From Marinomonas sp. THO17 (GTDB lineage Bacteria; Pseudomonadota; Gammaproteobacteria; Pseudomonadales; Marinomonadaceae), in assembly GCF_040436405.1 (NCBI RefSeq), contig NZ_AP031575.1, positions 2,903,501-2,967,500 of the forward strand: a stretch of 64,000 nt of DNA. The letters are read 5' to 3'. Numbering within the stretch: position 1 is the stretch's first letter; every line of letters begins with the position of its first letter. A program made the translations under genes and the position numbers. Shown here piece after piece: positions 35,458-44,409 of the stretch. Below the pieces are notes generated by a model, which was not told the DNA's origin, searched no databases, and was given only the letters and a program-made list of their open reading frames with translations.

Positions 35458-36933
35458 ATGTCATTTTTAACCCGCGCTGGTGAAGCGCAAATTGCCAACA
35501 AACAGGCTAATGGTGGCCATGTCAATATTACTCACTTTGTGTTCGCTTATTTGCCCGAACTCGGGGCAGAGCCAGAAGACAGAGTAGAGGATTTGCCAGC
35601 GTCCGAATTCATAGTGGATCGCCATCCTTATTTAAAAGTCGCTTATGTGAACGACAACCAAGTGGTGTATTCCGTGGTGTTGGATTCCACCATAGGGGAT
35701 TACTCGTTTAACTGGATCGGCTTGGTGGATGAGGAAGAGGTATTAATCGCCACGGCCTACATTACCCCCATTGAAAAGCGTAAGACCAAAGGCAATAAGC
35801 GTGGCAACACCATTTCTCGTAACTTCTTATTAAAGTACGCTGGCATTCAAAAAGTGACAGCCGCTACCGTGCCGGCCGAAACCTGGCAGTTGGATTTTAC
35901 TGAACGTTTTTTGGGCGTGGATGAACGAGAGCGTCAGGCCAATGTTGACCTGTATGCCCACGCCAGCTTTCTTGGTGAGGCTTGGTCCGTGCTAAAGCAA
36001 GAACAAGAGGCAGAGTATCTAGTGTCTTCCGGTGTCGGTTATCTAGGTGGGATACGTGTACAAAACCACGCCGCTGAGCCTCTTGCAGTGGACAGCTTAC
36101 CGACCAGCGTCTGGTTAGAGGCCAGTCTGCAAGGCGACATCGCGGACAGACAGCCTGTGACTTCCTTGCGCTTGCAAACGGATACCCTTGATGCAGAGAC
36201 ACAAGATGCCAATGGCGTGACTTACTATCGCACCAAATTGGCCGACATCTCGGCGGACGGGGTCATCACAGACGCTCGGGTGATCTATGAAAACGTGGCC
36301 CAGCATGAAGCCAAAGCCGACCCGCATCCGCAATACATAGCCTACACCGACAGCAAAACCGCAACCACCTTAACCACGGCCAAAAGCGATGCCACGCGCA
36401 AAAGCAACGCGGCGCTGGCGTCGGCGAAAGACTATACCGATGAGCAAGTGGCGGACACCTTGGCGACAGCGCAAGCCTTTGTTGGCGACTTTGTGGGCAG
36501 CATTCATTTTTTCGCCACTTCGTCCGCCCCAGCAGGCTTTATTAAGGCCAATGGCGCGGCCATTTCCCGTACCACCTACGCCGCCTTGTTTAGCAAGATA
36601 GGCACTATGTATGGGGCGGGTAATGGCTCGACCACCTTCAATGTACCGGATTTGCGCGGTGAGTTTATCCGTGGTTGGGATGAAGGTCGAGGCGTGGATT
36701 CTGGAAGGGGATTGGGAAGCTGGCAGGGGGATGAGTTTAGGTCTCATACGCATAACCTGAGTATGGCTGGATCGACAAGTTCTCAATTTGGTGTCTCTCA
36801 AGGTGGAGAGGGTTGGAGATTAACCTTTCGTTTAGGGGGAACCACGCGTTCAGGTAATGTACATATTACTCATAATGGGTCAAATGAAACTCGCCCTCGC
36901 AACCGTGCCTTCGCCGCTTACATCAAATACTAA
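35458..36933 (+). CDS. tail fibre 1 (P2 gpH-like, collar domain tip)
   Basis: 491 residues. Residues 1-150 are a phage tail-collar fibre N-terminus (MSFLTRAGEAQIANKQ, FNWIGLVDEEEVLIA) that binds the baseplate. One HEAKADPHPQY repeat is at about 282. The C-terminus is a tail-collar domain: FFATSSAPAGFIKANGAAIS and FNVPDLRGEFIRGWDEGRG. A variable tip follows, closing RPRNRAFAAYIKY. Its N-terminus is clearly diverged from fibres 2-6, so it is the probable ancestral or permanent fibre. Confidence 0.85.
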   Translation: MSFLTRAGEAQIANKQANGGHVNITHFVFAYLPELGAEPEDRVEDLPASEFIVDRHPYLKVAYVNDNQVVYSVVLDSTIGDYSFNWIGLVDEEEVLIATAYITPIEKRKTKGNKRGNTISRNFLLKYAGIQKVTAATVPAETWQLDFTERFLGVDERERQANVDLYAHASFLGEAWSVLKQEQEAEYLVSSGVGYLGGIRVQNHAAEPLAVDSLPTSVWLEASLQGDIADRQPVTSLRLQTDTLDAETQDANGVTYYRTKLADISADGVITDARVIYENVAQHEAKADPHPQYIAYTDSKTATTLTTAKSDATRKSNAALASAKDYTDEQVADTLATAQAFVGDFVGSIHFFATSSAPAGFIKANGAAISRTTYAALFSKIGTMYGAGNGSTTFNVPDLRGEFIRGWDEGRGVDSGRGLGSWQGDEFRSHTHNLSMAGSTSSQFGVSQGGEGWRLTFRLGGTTRSGNVHITHNGSNETRPRNRAFAAYIKY

Positions 36934-36945
36934 AGGATGAACACC

Positions 36946-37644
36946 ATGACAGAGCAAACAACAGACAAAGTCGCTTACGCATACGATCCGCAAACCGGCG
37001 AATACCTTGGCGAAGTCTATGCAGACCCAGATCCCTTAACCCCAGACCACTGGTTATTACCTGCTCACGCCACCTTTGACGCGCCGATTGAAGTGGACGA
37101 AGACCAAGTGGCGGTATGGCAACAAGAGGGGCAAAAGCAAACTTGGCAAAGCTGTGTGGATTTGCGCGGCACCGCTTATTGGGACGAGGAAGGAAGCGCC
37201 TACGAAATCAGCGAGCTAGGGGAAAATTTACCCGATTGGGCCTTATTAAGCGAGCCAGAAGCACCAGCGACCTTAGAAACCCAAACCGCACTCGCCAATG
37301 ATGAATGCACAAGGCGCATTGAGAGTAAATGGGATCAATTCGGCCAAATGAATGTGTCATTGGGCTTGTACACAGCGGAAGAACAGTTGGCTTGCAAACA
37401 ATGGATCGCGGCCCACTTGGCGGCATTGGAGGTCCTATTGGCCCGTGAAGATTTACTGGATATTGATGTCACTGACGACGCCTATTGGCAATTGAATTTG
37501 GAGGCCTATTCTGAGCCTGCTGAAACGGAACAGGAAAGCGAGCAGGAAACGGAAAACGAAACAGAACAAGAGGCTAAGCAAGAAAGCGCAAGCGCAACCA
37601 GCGAAGAAACAGACAGCGAAGAAACAGACAGCGAGGCGACTTAA
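36946..37644 (+). CDS. tail fibre assembly chaperone-like protein 1
   Basis: About 232 residues; the ATG at 36946 follows AAAGGA at better spacing than that at 36937. The N-terminal part (YDPQTGEYLGEVYADPDPL, then GTAYWDEEGSAYEISELGENLPDWALL) matches the 41809 gene's GTQYWLADGSQHTIVSLGEDLPQDALL. A helical middle resembles DUF4376-type fibre chaperones. The C-terminal 40 residues are Glu/Ser/Thr only. It most likely assists fibre 1. Confidence 0.65.
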   Translation: MTEQTTDKVAYAYDPQTGEYLGEVYADPDPLTPDHWLLPAHATFDAPIEVDEDQVAVWQQEGQKQTWQSCVDLRGTAYWDEEGSAYEISELGENLPDWALLSEPEAPATLETQTALANDECTRRIESKWDQFGQMNVSLGLYTAEEQLACKQWIAAHLAALEVLLAREDLLDIDVTDDAYWQLNLEAYSEPAETEQESEQETENETEQEAKQESASATSEETDSEETDSEAT

Positions 37645-37646
37645 TC

Positions 37647-39341
37647 ATGTCTTTTCTCACACAAGCCGGCGAAGCACAAATCGCCAACAAACAAGGTAAC
37701 GCCAGTCGCATGACGATGAGCCATTTCGTGCTGGCCAATGTGCCAGATCTGGGTTCAGAGCCCAGTGATCGCGTTGCCGAATTGCCAAGTGACGAACAGA
37801 TAGTACAGACCTTGCCTTATACCAAACACAGCTATGTGAACCCCAATCAGGTGGTCTATTCCTTGATCATGGATTCCACCATAGGGGACTTCACTTTTAA
37901 CTGGATCGGCTTGGTGGACGAAGAAGAGGTGCTGATCGCCGTGGCGCACATTACGCCCATTGAAAAACGCAAAAGCACCGAAGGAGTAGAAGGTAACACC
38001 ATTGCCCGTAACTTCTTACTTAAGTACTCCGGTATTCAAAATGTCACTGGCGCTAATGTGCCGGCAGAGACGTGGCAGTTGGACTTTTCCGCGCGCTTTA
38101 ACGGTATGGACGAGCGGGAACGCTTGTCCAATCTAGACTTGTACGGTCAAGCCAGTTTCTTGGATAGCGCTTACCAAGTCATAAAAGAAGGTGATCAATA
38201 CCAATTGCAAGCAGGCGTGGGTTACGTGGGTGGCATTCGCAGCAAGTTGGCGGAACAAGAAACGTTAACTGTCAGCGACTTGCCTTGCTCAATTTGGCTC
38301 GATGTCAGCTTGCAAGGAGACGTGTCGGACAAAGCCACAGTCTGCCAAATACAAGTACAAACGGCTGCTATGAGTGGTTATGTCAGTGGTTTTGTCGGCA
38401 GTGATTATGTGGACGCCAATGGCGTAGCCCATTATGTTGTCAAACTCGCTAACATCACGGCCAATGGCGACATCATTGACCACAGGCTGAGCTATGACAA
38501 TGTTGCCCAACATGAAGCCAAGGTCAATCCGCATCCTCAGTACTCAACCTTGACGGACAACCAAGCCTTGCTGGAACAATTCAAGCGCATTCCTATTTAT
38601 CCGCACGTCATGACTGACACCAATCGATTGGCCATGTCTTTAGCAGGCAGTCAATTAAGCATAGAAGCAGGGCAAGTGATTCGTCTCTTTGGTTGGTTGG
38701 ACATTAATACGTCCGATTACCCAGAGAGGTCTTTTACGCTGGATTTAAGCAAAACCTACCACCTGCGTTTTGATTTAACTCATGGCTTTCGTCTATTGAA
38801 TTTGGCCAGCACAGAATATAACCCGGAGCAGCGAGAACAACATGACGAAAGTTTTGATGCCACGTATGACGATGTGCTGTTAGCCGCGGTGGTAAATGGC
38901 GAATTGACTTCGTATCGCAATCTGCAACATCTGCCAAAAGGTCAGTTAGCCTATTTTGAAACAATAGAATCTTACCCATTAACGGCTTCACAAGTGGTGA
39001 TGAGCTTAGATTTTAGTAACGATTACAGCCGTTCATTCGATTATGTCAGTTCATATCAGGCCTTATTATGTTTTCACCAAGGTTATGCTTATGGCTATCT
39101 TATTTATTCTTTAAATGGTTTGGAAATTTACAAAACTCGTCGGATTCATGTGGGTAATACACCAGGCTATGTATATAGCGATTTGGCGAATGGCAGGCTG
39201 GCTGGTCGGGCAAATCGAACGGATTACAAATACGAAGTGATGTTTGTCTACGAATACAACAATATTTCATTCAATATGACCAGTGGTACGTCAGGTTGGA
39301 CTACGACAGACCCTTCTTATATAGCAGTGGAGGTATATTGA
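37647..39341 (+). CDS. tail fibre 2
   Basis: 564 residues. The N-terminal about 225 residues are the common anchor of fibres 2-6 (MSFLTQAGEAQIANKQGNAS). One HEAKVNPHPQY motif is near residue 290. The C-terminal 270 residues are unlike the other fibres: no collar motif, with several Tyr/Asp-rich beta segments (RSFTLDLSKTYHLRFDLTH, SLDFSNDYSRSFDYVSSYQ). Bases 37728-38305 are identical to 42273-42850 in fibre 4. The stop overlaps the next start (TGATG). Confidence 0.8.
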   Translation: MSFLTQAGEAQIANKQGNASRMTMSHFVLANVPDLGSEPSDRVAELPSDEQIVQTLPYTKHSYVNPNQVVYSLIMDSTIGDFTFNWIGLVDEEEVLIAVAHITPIEKRKSTEGVEGNTIARNFLLKYSGIQNVTGANVPAETWQLDFSARFNGMDERERLSNLDLYGQASFLDSAYQVIKEGDQYQLQAGVGYVGGIRSKLAEQETLTVSDLPCSIWLDVSLQGDVSDKATVCQIQVQTAAMSGYVSGFVGSDYVDANGVAHYVVKLANITANGDIIDHRLSYDNVAQHEAKVNPHPQYSTLTDNQALLEQFKRIPIYPHVMTDTNRLAMSLAGSQLSIEAGQVIRLFGWLDINTSDYPERSFTLDLSKTYHLRFDLTHGFRLLNLASTEYNPEQREQHDESFDATYDDVLLAAVVNGELTSYRNLQHLPKGQLAYFETIESYPLTASQVVMSLDFSNDYSRSFDYVSSYQALLCFHQGYAYGYLIYSLNGLEIYKTRRIHVGNTPGYVYSDLANGRLAGRANRTDYKYEVMFVYEYNNISFNMTSGTSGWTTTDPSYIAVEVY

Positions 39342-39874
39342 TGTACGCCATTATTAAAGACGATTTGGTGGTGGGTCGCACGACCCAAGTTCAATCCCAT
39401 CATCTCATACTCAATACGGCACAATTTGCCCATCTAAGATTTAATGGCAGCACACTGGTGGACGCTAATCAGTTGGGGTACACCACCTTCTATGTGGATG
39501 GTGCTGGCATTAAACACATTACCCCGGCCGATGATCGCCAAGCTGTGTATTGTCACTTTAGCGACATTTTAACCTCTGAAGATGGGGTTTGGATAACACC
39601 CGCTGTCGAAACAGAATCAGCAGTAGAAGCAGAAACAGCTGCAAAAACGAGCCTAACAGAGACCATGCAAGCTCAGTGTCAGGCCTTATCGGAGCGCATT
39701 CTTGAGGAAATGGATCGTCGAATGGATGAACTGGCTGAGTGGCGAGCTTATCGTCAGTTCGTGAGCAAGATTCCGCAGCAAGAGGGCTTTCCCAACCAAA
39801 TTGATTGGGGCACACCACCAAGCCAATTAACGCAAGCGCAAGACCAGAAGTCGATTGACCAAGCGGTTAAATAA
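39341..39874 (+). CDS. fibre-associated protein 2
   Basis: 178 residues from the ATG that overlaps the fibre 2 stop, behind GGAGG. Not of the same type as the chaperone-like genes at 36946, 41809 and 44042: it starts MYAIIKDDLVVGRTTQVQSHHLIL, has an IKHITPADDRQAV segment and ends in a helical part (RILEEMDRRMDELAEWRAY). Probably a chaperone or accessory subunit for fibre 2's unique tip; inferred from translational coupling. Confidence 0.6.
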   Translation: MYAIIKDDLVVGRTTQVQSHHLILNTAQFAHLRFNGSTLVDANQLGYTTFYVDGAGIKHITPADDRQAVYCHFSDILTSEDGVWITPAVETESAVEAETAAKTSLTETMQAQCQALSERILEEMDRRMDELAEWRAYRQFVSKIPQQEGFPNQIDWGTPPSQLTQAQDQKSIDQAVK

Positions 39875-39965
39875 GCCAGTTAAATAACCCAGCTGCGAAA
39901 TGCAGCGACAAGATGCACCTATAACATAGCCAAGGCATAAATTAATGACACCATAGGAAACCAAG

Positions 39966-41783
39966 ATGTCTTTTCTCACGCAAGCCGGCGAAGCGCAAAT
40001 CGCCAACAAACAAGGCAACGCCAGTCGCATGACCATAAGCCATTTTGTGCTGGCCAATGTGCCAGATCTGGGCGCGGAGCCCAGTGATCGCGTGGCCGAA
40101 TTGCCAAGGGACGAGCAGATAGTACAGACCTTGCCTTATACCAAACACAGTTACGTGAACCCCAATCAGGTGGTTTATTCCTTGATCATGGATTCCACCA
40201 TAGGGGACTTCACTTTTAACTGGATCGGCTTGGTGGACGAAGAAAATGTGCTCATTGCCGTGGCGCACATTACGCCTATTGAAAAACGCAAAAGCACCGA
40301 AGGGGTGGAAGGCAACACCATCGCCCGTAACTTCTTGCTTAAGTACTCAGGTATTCAAAATGTCACGGGGGCCAATGTACCCGCAGAGACCTGGCAATTG
40401 GACTTTGCCGCGCGCTTTAACGGCATGGACGAGCGGGAACGCTTGTCCAACTTGGACTTATACGGTCAAGCCAGTTTCTTGGATAGCGCCTACCAAGTCA
40501 TAAAAGAAGGCGATCAATACCAATTGCAAGCGGGTGTGGGTTACGTGGGCGGCATTCGCACCAAGTTGGCGGAACAAGAAATGTTAACTGTCAGCGACTT
40601 GCCTTGCTCTATCTGGCTCGATGTGAGCTTACAAGGGGATGTGTCGGACAAGACCACAGTCAGCCAAGCACAGGTGCAAACGGAGGCCACAAGTGATGTT
40701 GTGAGCAGCGATTATCTCGACAATAATGGCATCGCCCATTATGTCAGCAAGCTTGCATCCATTGACGCCAATGGCGAGGTCACCGACCACAGAGTGATTT
40801 ATGACAATGTGGCCAAGCATGAAGCCAAGGCCAACCCCCATCCACAGTATGTTGAGTACACAGATGAACAATGTGCGGCGACCTTGACCTTTGCGCAACA
40901 AGCCTTGAGCGAACATGAAGCCAAAGCGGATCCGCATCCGCAATACCAGAGTAAACAAAGCTTTAGTGTCAGTGGTTCAGCCAATGAGATTGTGTTGACC
41001 AGTGTGGCGGGCACCAACCCTGTCTCTCATTTAGCAGATCATCAGTGCTTTTCCTTTGTCTTGTCGGCGACCAACACTGCCGCTGTGACGATTCAAGTAG
41101 ATGACTTAGAGGCCTTGAGTCTGGTTGGTGTCAGTGCGGCTAACCAGTTGCTAGCGGGGGCTTGTTTGACCCTGCGTTATCTGGCGGGGGCCTTTTACCT
41201 AGAGTCGCAAATCAACCCAAAAACCGGTAATACGATTACGGACATTGGCAAGCTGTGGATAGACACCTTAGACATACTTCGCCCCGGCGAATACCTACTG
41301 GATGGCAGTAGCATCAACAGCAAAAACCACCCCATTGCGGTGAGTTTGATTCGTGCCTCCTCCAACTGCATTGCCCAAGCGAGTAAAGAGGCTGACATTC
41401 AAACCTATGCGGGTTTTTATGGTTATACGGACGAAAGCGATGGTTCCACCAGTATTTCTTTGCCCATAGTGGGGGGCGAGTTTATTCGTATGCACGACGG
41501 TGGCAGAGGTGTGGATGATGGAAGAGCGTTTGGTAGTTGGCAGGAATCAGCTAATAAATCACATGGTCATTATGTCGGGATGGAGAACGATGGATTTGGG
41601 ATAGTCCATTCAAGACAAGATGTTAATTCAACAGGCAATAATGGTGTTTATTCTCATTATAGATATGGTACTGGCAATACTTATAGCAAGTATACAGACT
41701 CGGATGCAGTACGTGCTATTGCAAATGGCGAAAAAGAATCTCGCCCCCGCAACCTCGCTTATTACGGCAAAACCCGTCTTTAA
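39966..41783 (+). CDS. tail fibre 3
   Basis: 605 residues. Common anchor at residues 1-225, then two tandem HEAK(A)xPHPQY units around 280-320. A beta-rich shaft is shared with fibres 5 and 6 (TNTAAVTIQVDDLEALSLVGV). The collar-like block is GEYLLDGSSINSKNHPIA, ISLPIVGGEFIRMHDGGRG. The tip after GSWQ is unique (SHGHYVGMENDGFGIVHSR) and the protein closes ESRPRNLAYYGKTRL. Confidence 0.82.
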   Translation: MSFLTQAGEAQIANKQGNASRMTISHFVLANVPDLGAEPSDRVAELPRDEQIVQTLPYTKHSYVNPNQVVYSLIMDSTIGDFTFNWIGLVDEENVLIAVAHITPIEKRKSTEGVEGNTIARNFLLKYSGIQNVTGANVPAETWQLDFAARFNGMDERERLSNLDLYGQASFLDSAYQVIKEGDQYQLQAGVGYVGGIRTKLAEQEMLTVSDLPCSIWLDVSLQGDVSDKTTVSQAQVQTEATSDVVSSDYLDNNGIAHYVSKLASIDANGEVTDHRVIYDNVAKHEAKANPHPQYVEYTDEQCAATLTFAQQALSEHEAKADPHPQYQSKQSFSVSGSANEIVLTSVAGTNPVSHLADHQCFSFVLSATNTAAVTIQVDDLEALSLVGVSAANQLLAGACLTLRYLAGAFYLESQINPKTGNTITDIGKLWIDTLDILRPGEYLLDGSSINSKNHPIAVSLIRASSNCIAQASKEADIQTYAGFYGYTDESDGSTSISLPIVGGEFIRMHDGGRGVDDGRAFGSWQESANKSHGHYVGMENDGFGIVHSRQDVNSTGNNGVYSHYRYGTGNTYSKYTDSDAVRAIANGEKESRPRNLAYYGKTRL

Positions 41784-41808
41784 ACACCGTCTTTAACTAG
41801 GAGTCATT

Positions 41809-42177
41809 ATGCACTTACACAAATTTCAACTGGGGGCAGAGTTTCCCCTTTATCAAGGTGACATAGAAGCGCGCCAAGACCCGGTCACGGGCGACTATTT
41901 GGTGCCCGCGTTCGCCACCGATGTGCCTTTGATCGAGGAAAAACCAGATCATCAACGCTATTTCAAACAGGGTCAATGGCATTACGTCATCGACAAGGTT
42001 GGCACCCAGTATTGGTTGGCCGATGGCAGTCAGCACACCATTGTCTCCCTCGGGGAAGACTTGCCGCAAGACGCTTTGTTGGAAGAACCTGTTTTAGAAG
42101 ATGAACCCACGCCGACCAAATCCCAGCAAGTACTGGGACAACTGAAAAAGCTGGTCGGTCGAACATCAGCCTCATAA
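41809..42177 (+). CDS. tail fibre assembly chaperone-like protein 3
   Basis: 122 residues. Similar to the first half of the 36946 product (VGTQYWLADGSQHTIVSLGE). Its last 25 residues, KSQQVLGQLKKLVGRTSAS, match those of the 44042 product (KSQQVLGQLKKFIRRSTTAS), so the 3' end has been shared between cassettes. Lies between fibres 3 and 4. Confidence 0.6.
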   Translation: MHLHKFQLGAEFPLYQGDIEARQDPVTGDYLVPAFATDVPLIEEKPDHQRYFKQGQWHYVIDKVGTQYWLADGSQHTIVSLGEDLPQDALLEEPVLEDEPTPTKSQQVLGQLKKLVGRTSAS

Positions 42178-42191
42178 ATTAGGAAGGGAAG

Positions 42192-44024
42192 ATGTCTTTT
42201 CTCACGCAAGCCGGCGAAGCACAAATCGCCAATAAACAAGGCAACGCCAGTCGCATGACGATTAGTCATTTTGTGCTGGCCAATGTGCCAGATCTGGGTT
42301 CAGAGCCCAGTGATCGCGTTGCCGAATTGCCAAGTGACGAACAGATAGTACAGACCTTGCCTTATACCAAACACAGCTATGTGAACCCCAATCAGGTGGT
42401 CTATTCCTTGATCATGGATTCCACCATAGGGGACTTCACTTTTAACTGGATCGGCTTGGTGGACGAAGAAGAGGTGCTGATCGCCGTGGCGCACATTACG
42501 CCCATTGAAAAACGCAAAAGCACCGAAGGAGTAGAAGGTAACACCATTGCCCGTAACTTCTTACTTAAGTACTCCGGTATTCAAAATGTCACTGGCGCTA
42601 ATGTGCCGGCAGAGACGTGGCAGTTGGACTTTTCCGCGCGCTTTAACGGTATGGACGAGCGGGAACGCTTGTCCAATCTAGACTTGTACGGTCAAGCCAG
42701 TTTCTTGGATAGCGCTTACCAAGTCATAAAAGAAGGTGATCAATACCAATTGCAAGCAGGCGTGGGTTACGTGGGTGGCATTCGCAGCAAGTTGGCGGAA
42801 CAAGAAACGTTAACTGTCAGCGACTTGCCTTGCTCAATTTGGCTCGATGTGAGCTTACAAGGGGATGTGTCAGACAAAGCCACAGTCAGCCAAATACAAG
42901 TGCAAACCGAGGCCACAAGTGATTTTGTGGACAGCGATTATGTGGACAGCGATTATGTGGACAGCAATGGCATCGCCCATTATGTCAGCAAGCTTGCAGA
43001 TATAGATGCTAACGGCGAGATAACAGATACCCGTTCCCTAGCCTTTGCTCAGTCTATGATCAATACCTTGGCTGCCCAATTGTCAACCTCATTTAACAAG
43101 CGGATTCGTCATCAAGCACAGTTTCAATTGGACGCGGGTCAGTTAAAAAACGCGGCGGATGTCGACGTGGCCCTCAGCGGACATTTTTATCGCTACCCAG
43201 AAGGGCTCGAAATACTGTTACCAGACAGCCTGTCTTTAGGCACAGATTACGCTATTTACGCCACGCCAGACGGTTTGCTGGTCTCAGCAAACTTTACAAT
43301 GCCCGAGGGATACACGGCGGAAACCTCCCGTCGGGTGGGGGGCTTTCACTACCAAGACGGTTTTATCAACGAATATTCATTGTATGACCTGAACTACAGA
43401 CCAAATGTGCGCGATCCGCGGGGTATGGTCCGCTCACCTCAGGGCATTTGGTCAGACATTTATCTGTTAAACACCACACCGGATTTACTGGGCACCAGCG
43501 CCTACGGAGCGCAAATCGCCGACGGCGACAGCGCACCGAAAGTGCCTGTTGTGTGGGGCGGTGACGGAACAGCTCAATATGATGATTTTAGTCGCTACAC
43601 TGCTGCGCGTGTGCTGGCGGCGTTCGGCAAGCGTTTGCCGTTTGGTCATGAGTTTGAGCAATTGGCTTTTGGCTCAACCACAGGCTACAAGCGCGGCACT
43701 GATCCGGTAACTACCGAGTTTAATGCTGCCGCCCGCTCTATGATCGGCTGCGAAGGGGTTTCAGGCGTAATCTGGCAGTGGGGGGCGGAAATGTGGGATC
43801 GCGGTAACGGATCAAGTGGCTATGAGTGGTATGCAGGTGACACAAATGGTGAGGGTCAAATTTACAGCGGGGCTGGAAGCTCCGGAGTTGGCGCTTCGCT
43901 TTTTGGCGGCGGCTGGGACTTCCAAGAGTCTGGGCCTCGTTGCTCGGCCTGGAGTAACACGCCGTGGCACTCGGTCAGTCATATTGCCGCCCGCGGTGTT
44001 TGTGATCATGTCGAATGTTATTAA
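42192..44024 (+). CDS. tail fibre 4 with C-type-lectin/FGE-like tip
   Basis: 610 residues. Common anchor at 1-225, largely identical in DNA to fibre 2. Then a short DYVDSDYVDS duplication and a unique shaft (LPDSLSLGTDYAIYATPDGL). The final 170 residues have the look of the CLec fold of phage tropism determinants and formylglycine-generating enzymes: YTAARVLAAFGKRLPFGHEFEQLA, WQWGAEMWDRG, LFGGGWDFQESGPRCSAW, HIAARGVCDHV. No reverse transcriptase is nearby. Likely a different receptor class from fibres 3, 5 and 6. Confidence 0.8.
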   Translation: MSFLTQAGEAQIANKQGNASRMTISHFVLANVPDLGSEPSDRVAELPSDEQIVQTLPYTKHSYVNPNQVVYSLIMDSTIGDFTFNWIGLVDEEEVLIAVAHITPIEKRKSTEGVEGNTIARNFLLKYSGIQNVTGANVPAETWQLDFSARFNGMDERERLSNLDLYGQASFLDSAYQVIKEGDQYQLQAGVGYVGGIRSKLAEQETLTVSDLPCSIWLDVSLQGDVSDKATVSQIQVQTEATSDFVDSDYVDSDYVDSNGIAHYVSKLADIDANGEITDTRSLAFAQSMINTLAAQLSTSFNKRIRHQAQFQLDAGQLKNAADVDVALSGHFYRYPEGLEILLPDSLSLGTDYAIYATPDGLLVSANFTMPEGYTAETSRRVGGFHYQDGFINEYSLYDLNYRPNVRDPRGMVRSPQGIWSDIYLLNTTPDLLGTSAYGAQIADGDSAPKVPVVWGGDGTAQYDDFSRYTAARVLAAFGKRLPFGHEFEQLAFGSTTGYKRGTDPVTTEFNAAARSMIGCEGVSGVIWQWGAEMWDRGNGSSGYEWYAGDTNGEGQIYSGAGSSGVGASLFGGGWDFQESGPRCSAWSNTPWHSVSHIAARGVCDHVECY

Positions 44025-44041
44025 CTGACGAGGAGACCCGT

Positions 44042-44395
44042 ATGCGCGGTAACACACACATTATGAATAGCGCTGACGATTTTCAACAGGCGTCTATGAC
44101 AAGGGAAGAGGCCATTGCCGCGGCAACAGTGGTGGTGCAACAAGACATGGCCACCTACCCAGAAGAGTATGACCACAGTTTAAGCAAGGGCAAAAAGGGT
44201 TATATCGCCCCAGAGTATCGTGCAGTGGCTGTGATGGATCAGGCCGTACTAGAGCGATTTGGCATACGTTTAACGGAGCAAGAAAGTGAGCAATCTGAGC
44301 AGACAGTGCCAGTGACAACACCGTCATTAAGCAAATCCCAGCAAGTGTTGGGGCAGTTAAAAAAATTCATTAGGCGATCAACGACAGCCTCATAA
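44042..44395 (+). CDS. small fibre-associated protein 4
   Basis: 117 residues from the ATG at 44042 behind GAGGAG; the frame opens at 44015 in the fibre 4 end. The N-terminal half is not recognised (DDFQQASMTREEAIAAATVVVQQDMATYPE). The C-terminal KSQQVLGQLKKFIRRSTTAS matches the 41809 product. Probably a chaperone for fibre 4 made by domain swap. Confidence 0.55.
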   Translation: MRGNTHIMNSADDFQQASMTREEAIAAATVVVQQDMATYPEEYDHSLSKGKKGYIAPEYRAVAVMDQAVLERFGIRLTEQESEQSEQTVPVTTPSLSKSQQVLGQLKKFIRRSTTAS

Positions 44396-44409
44396 ATTAG
44401 GAAAATAAC

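Noticed and set aside
42192..44024. A diversity-generating retroelement
   Set aside because: The C-lectin-like tip is suggestive, but no reverse transcriptase, accessory gene or template repeat is visible anywhere in the element.
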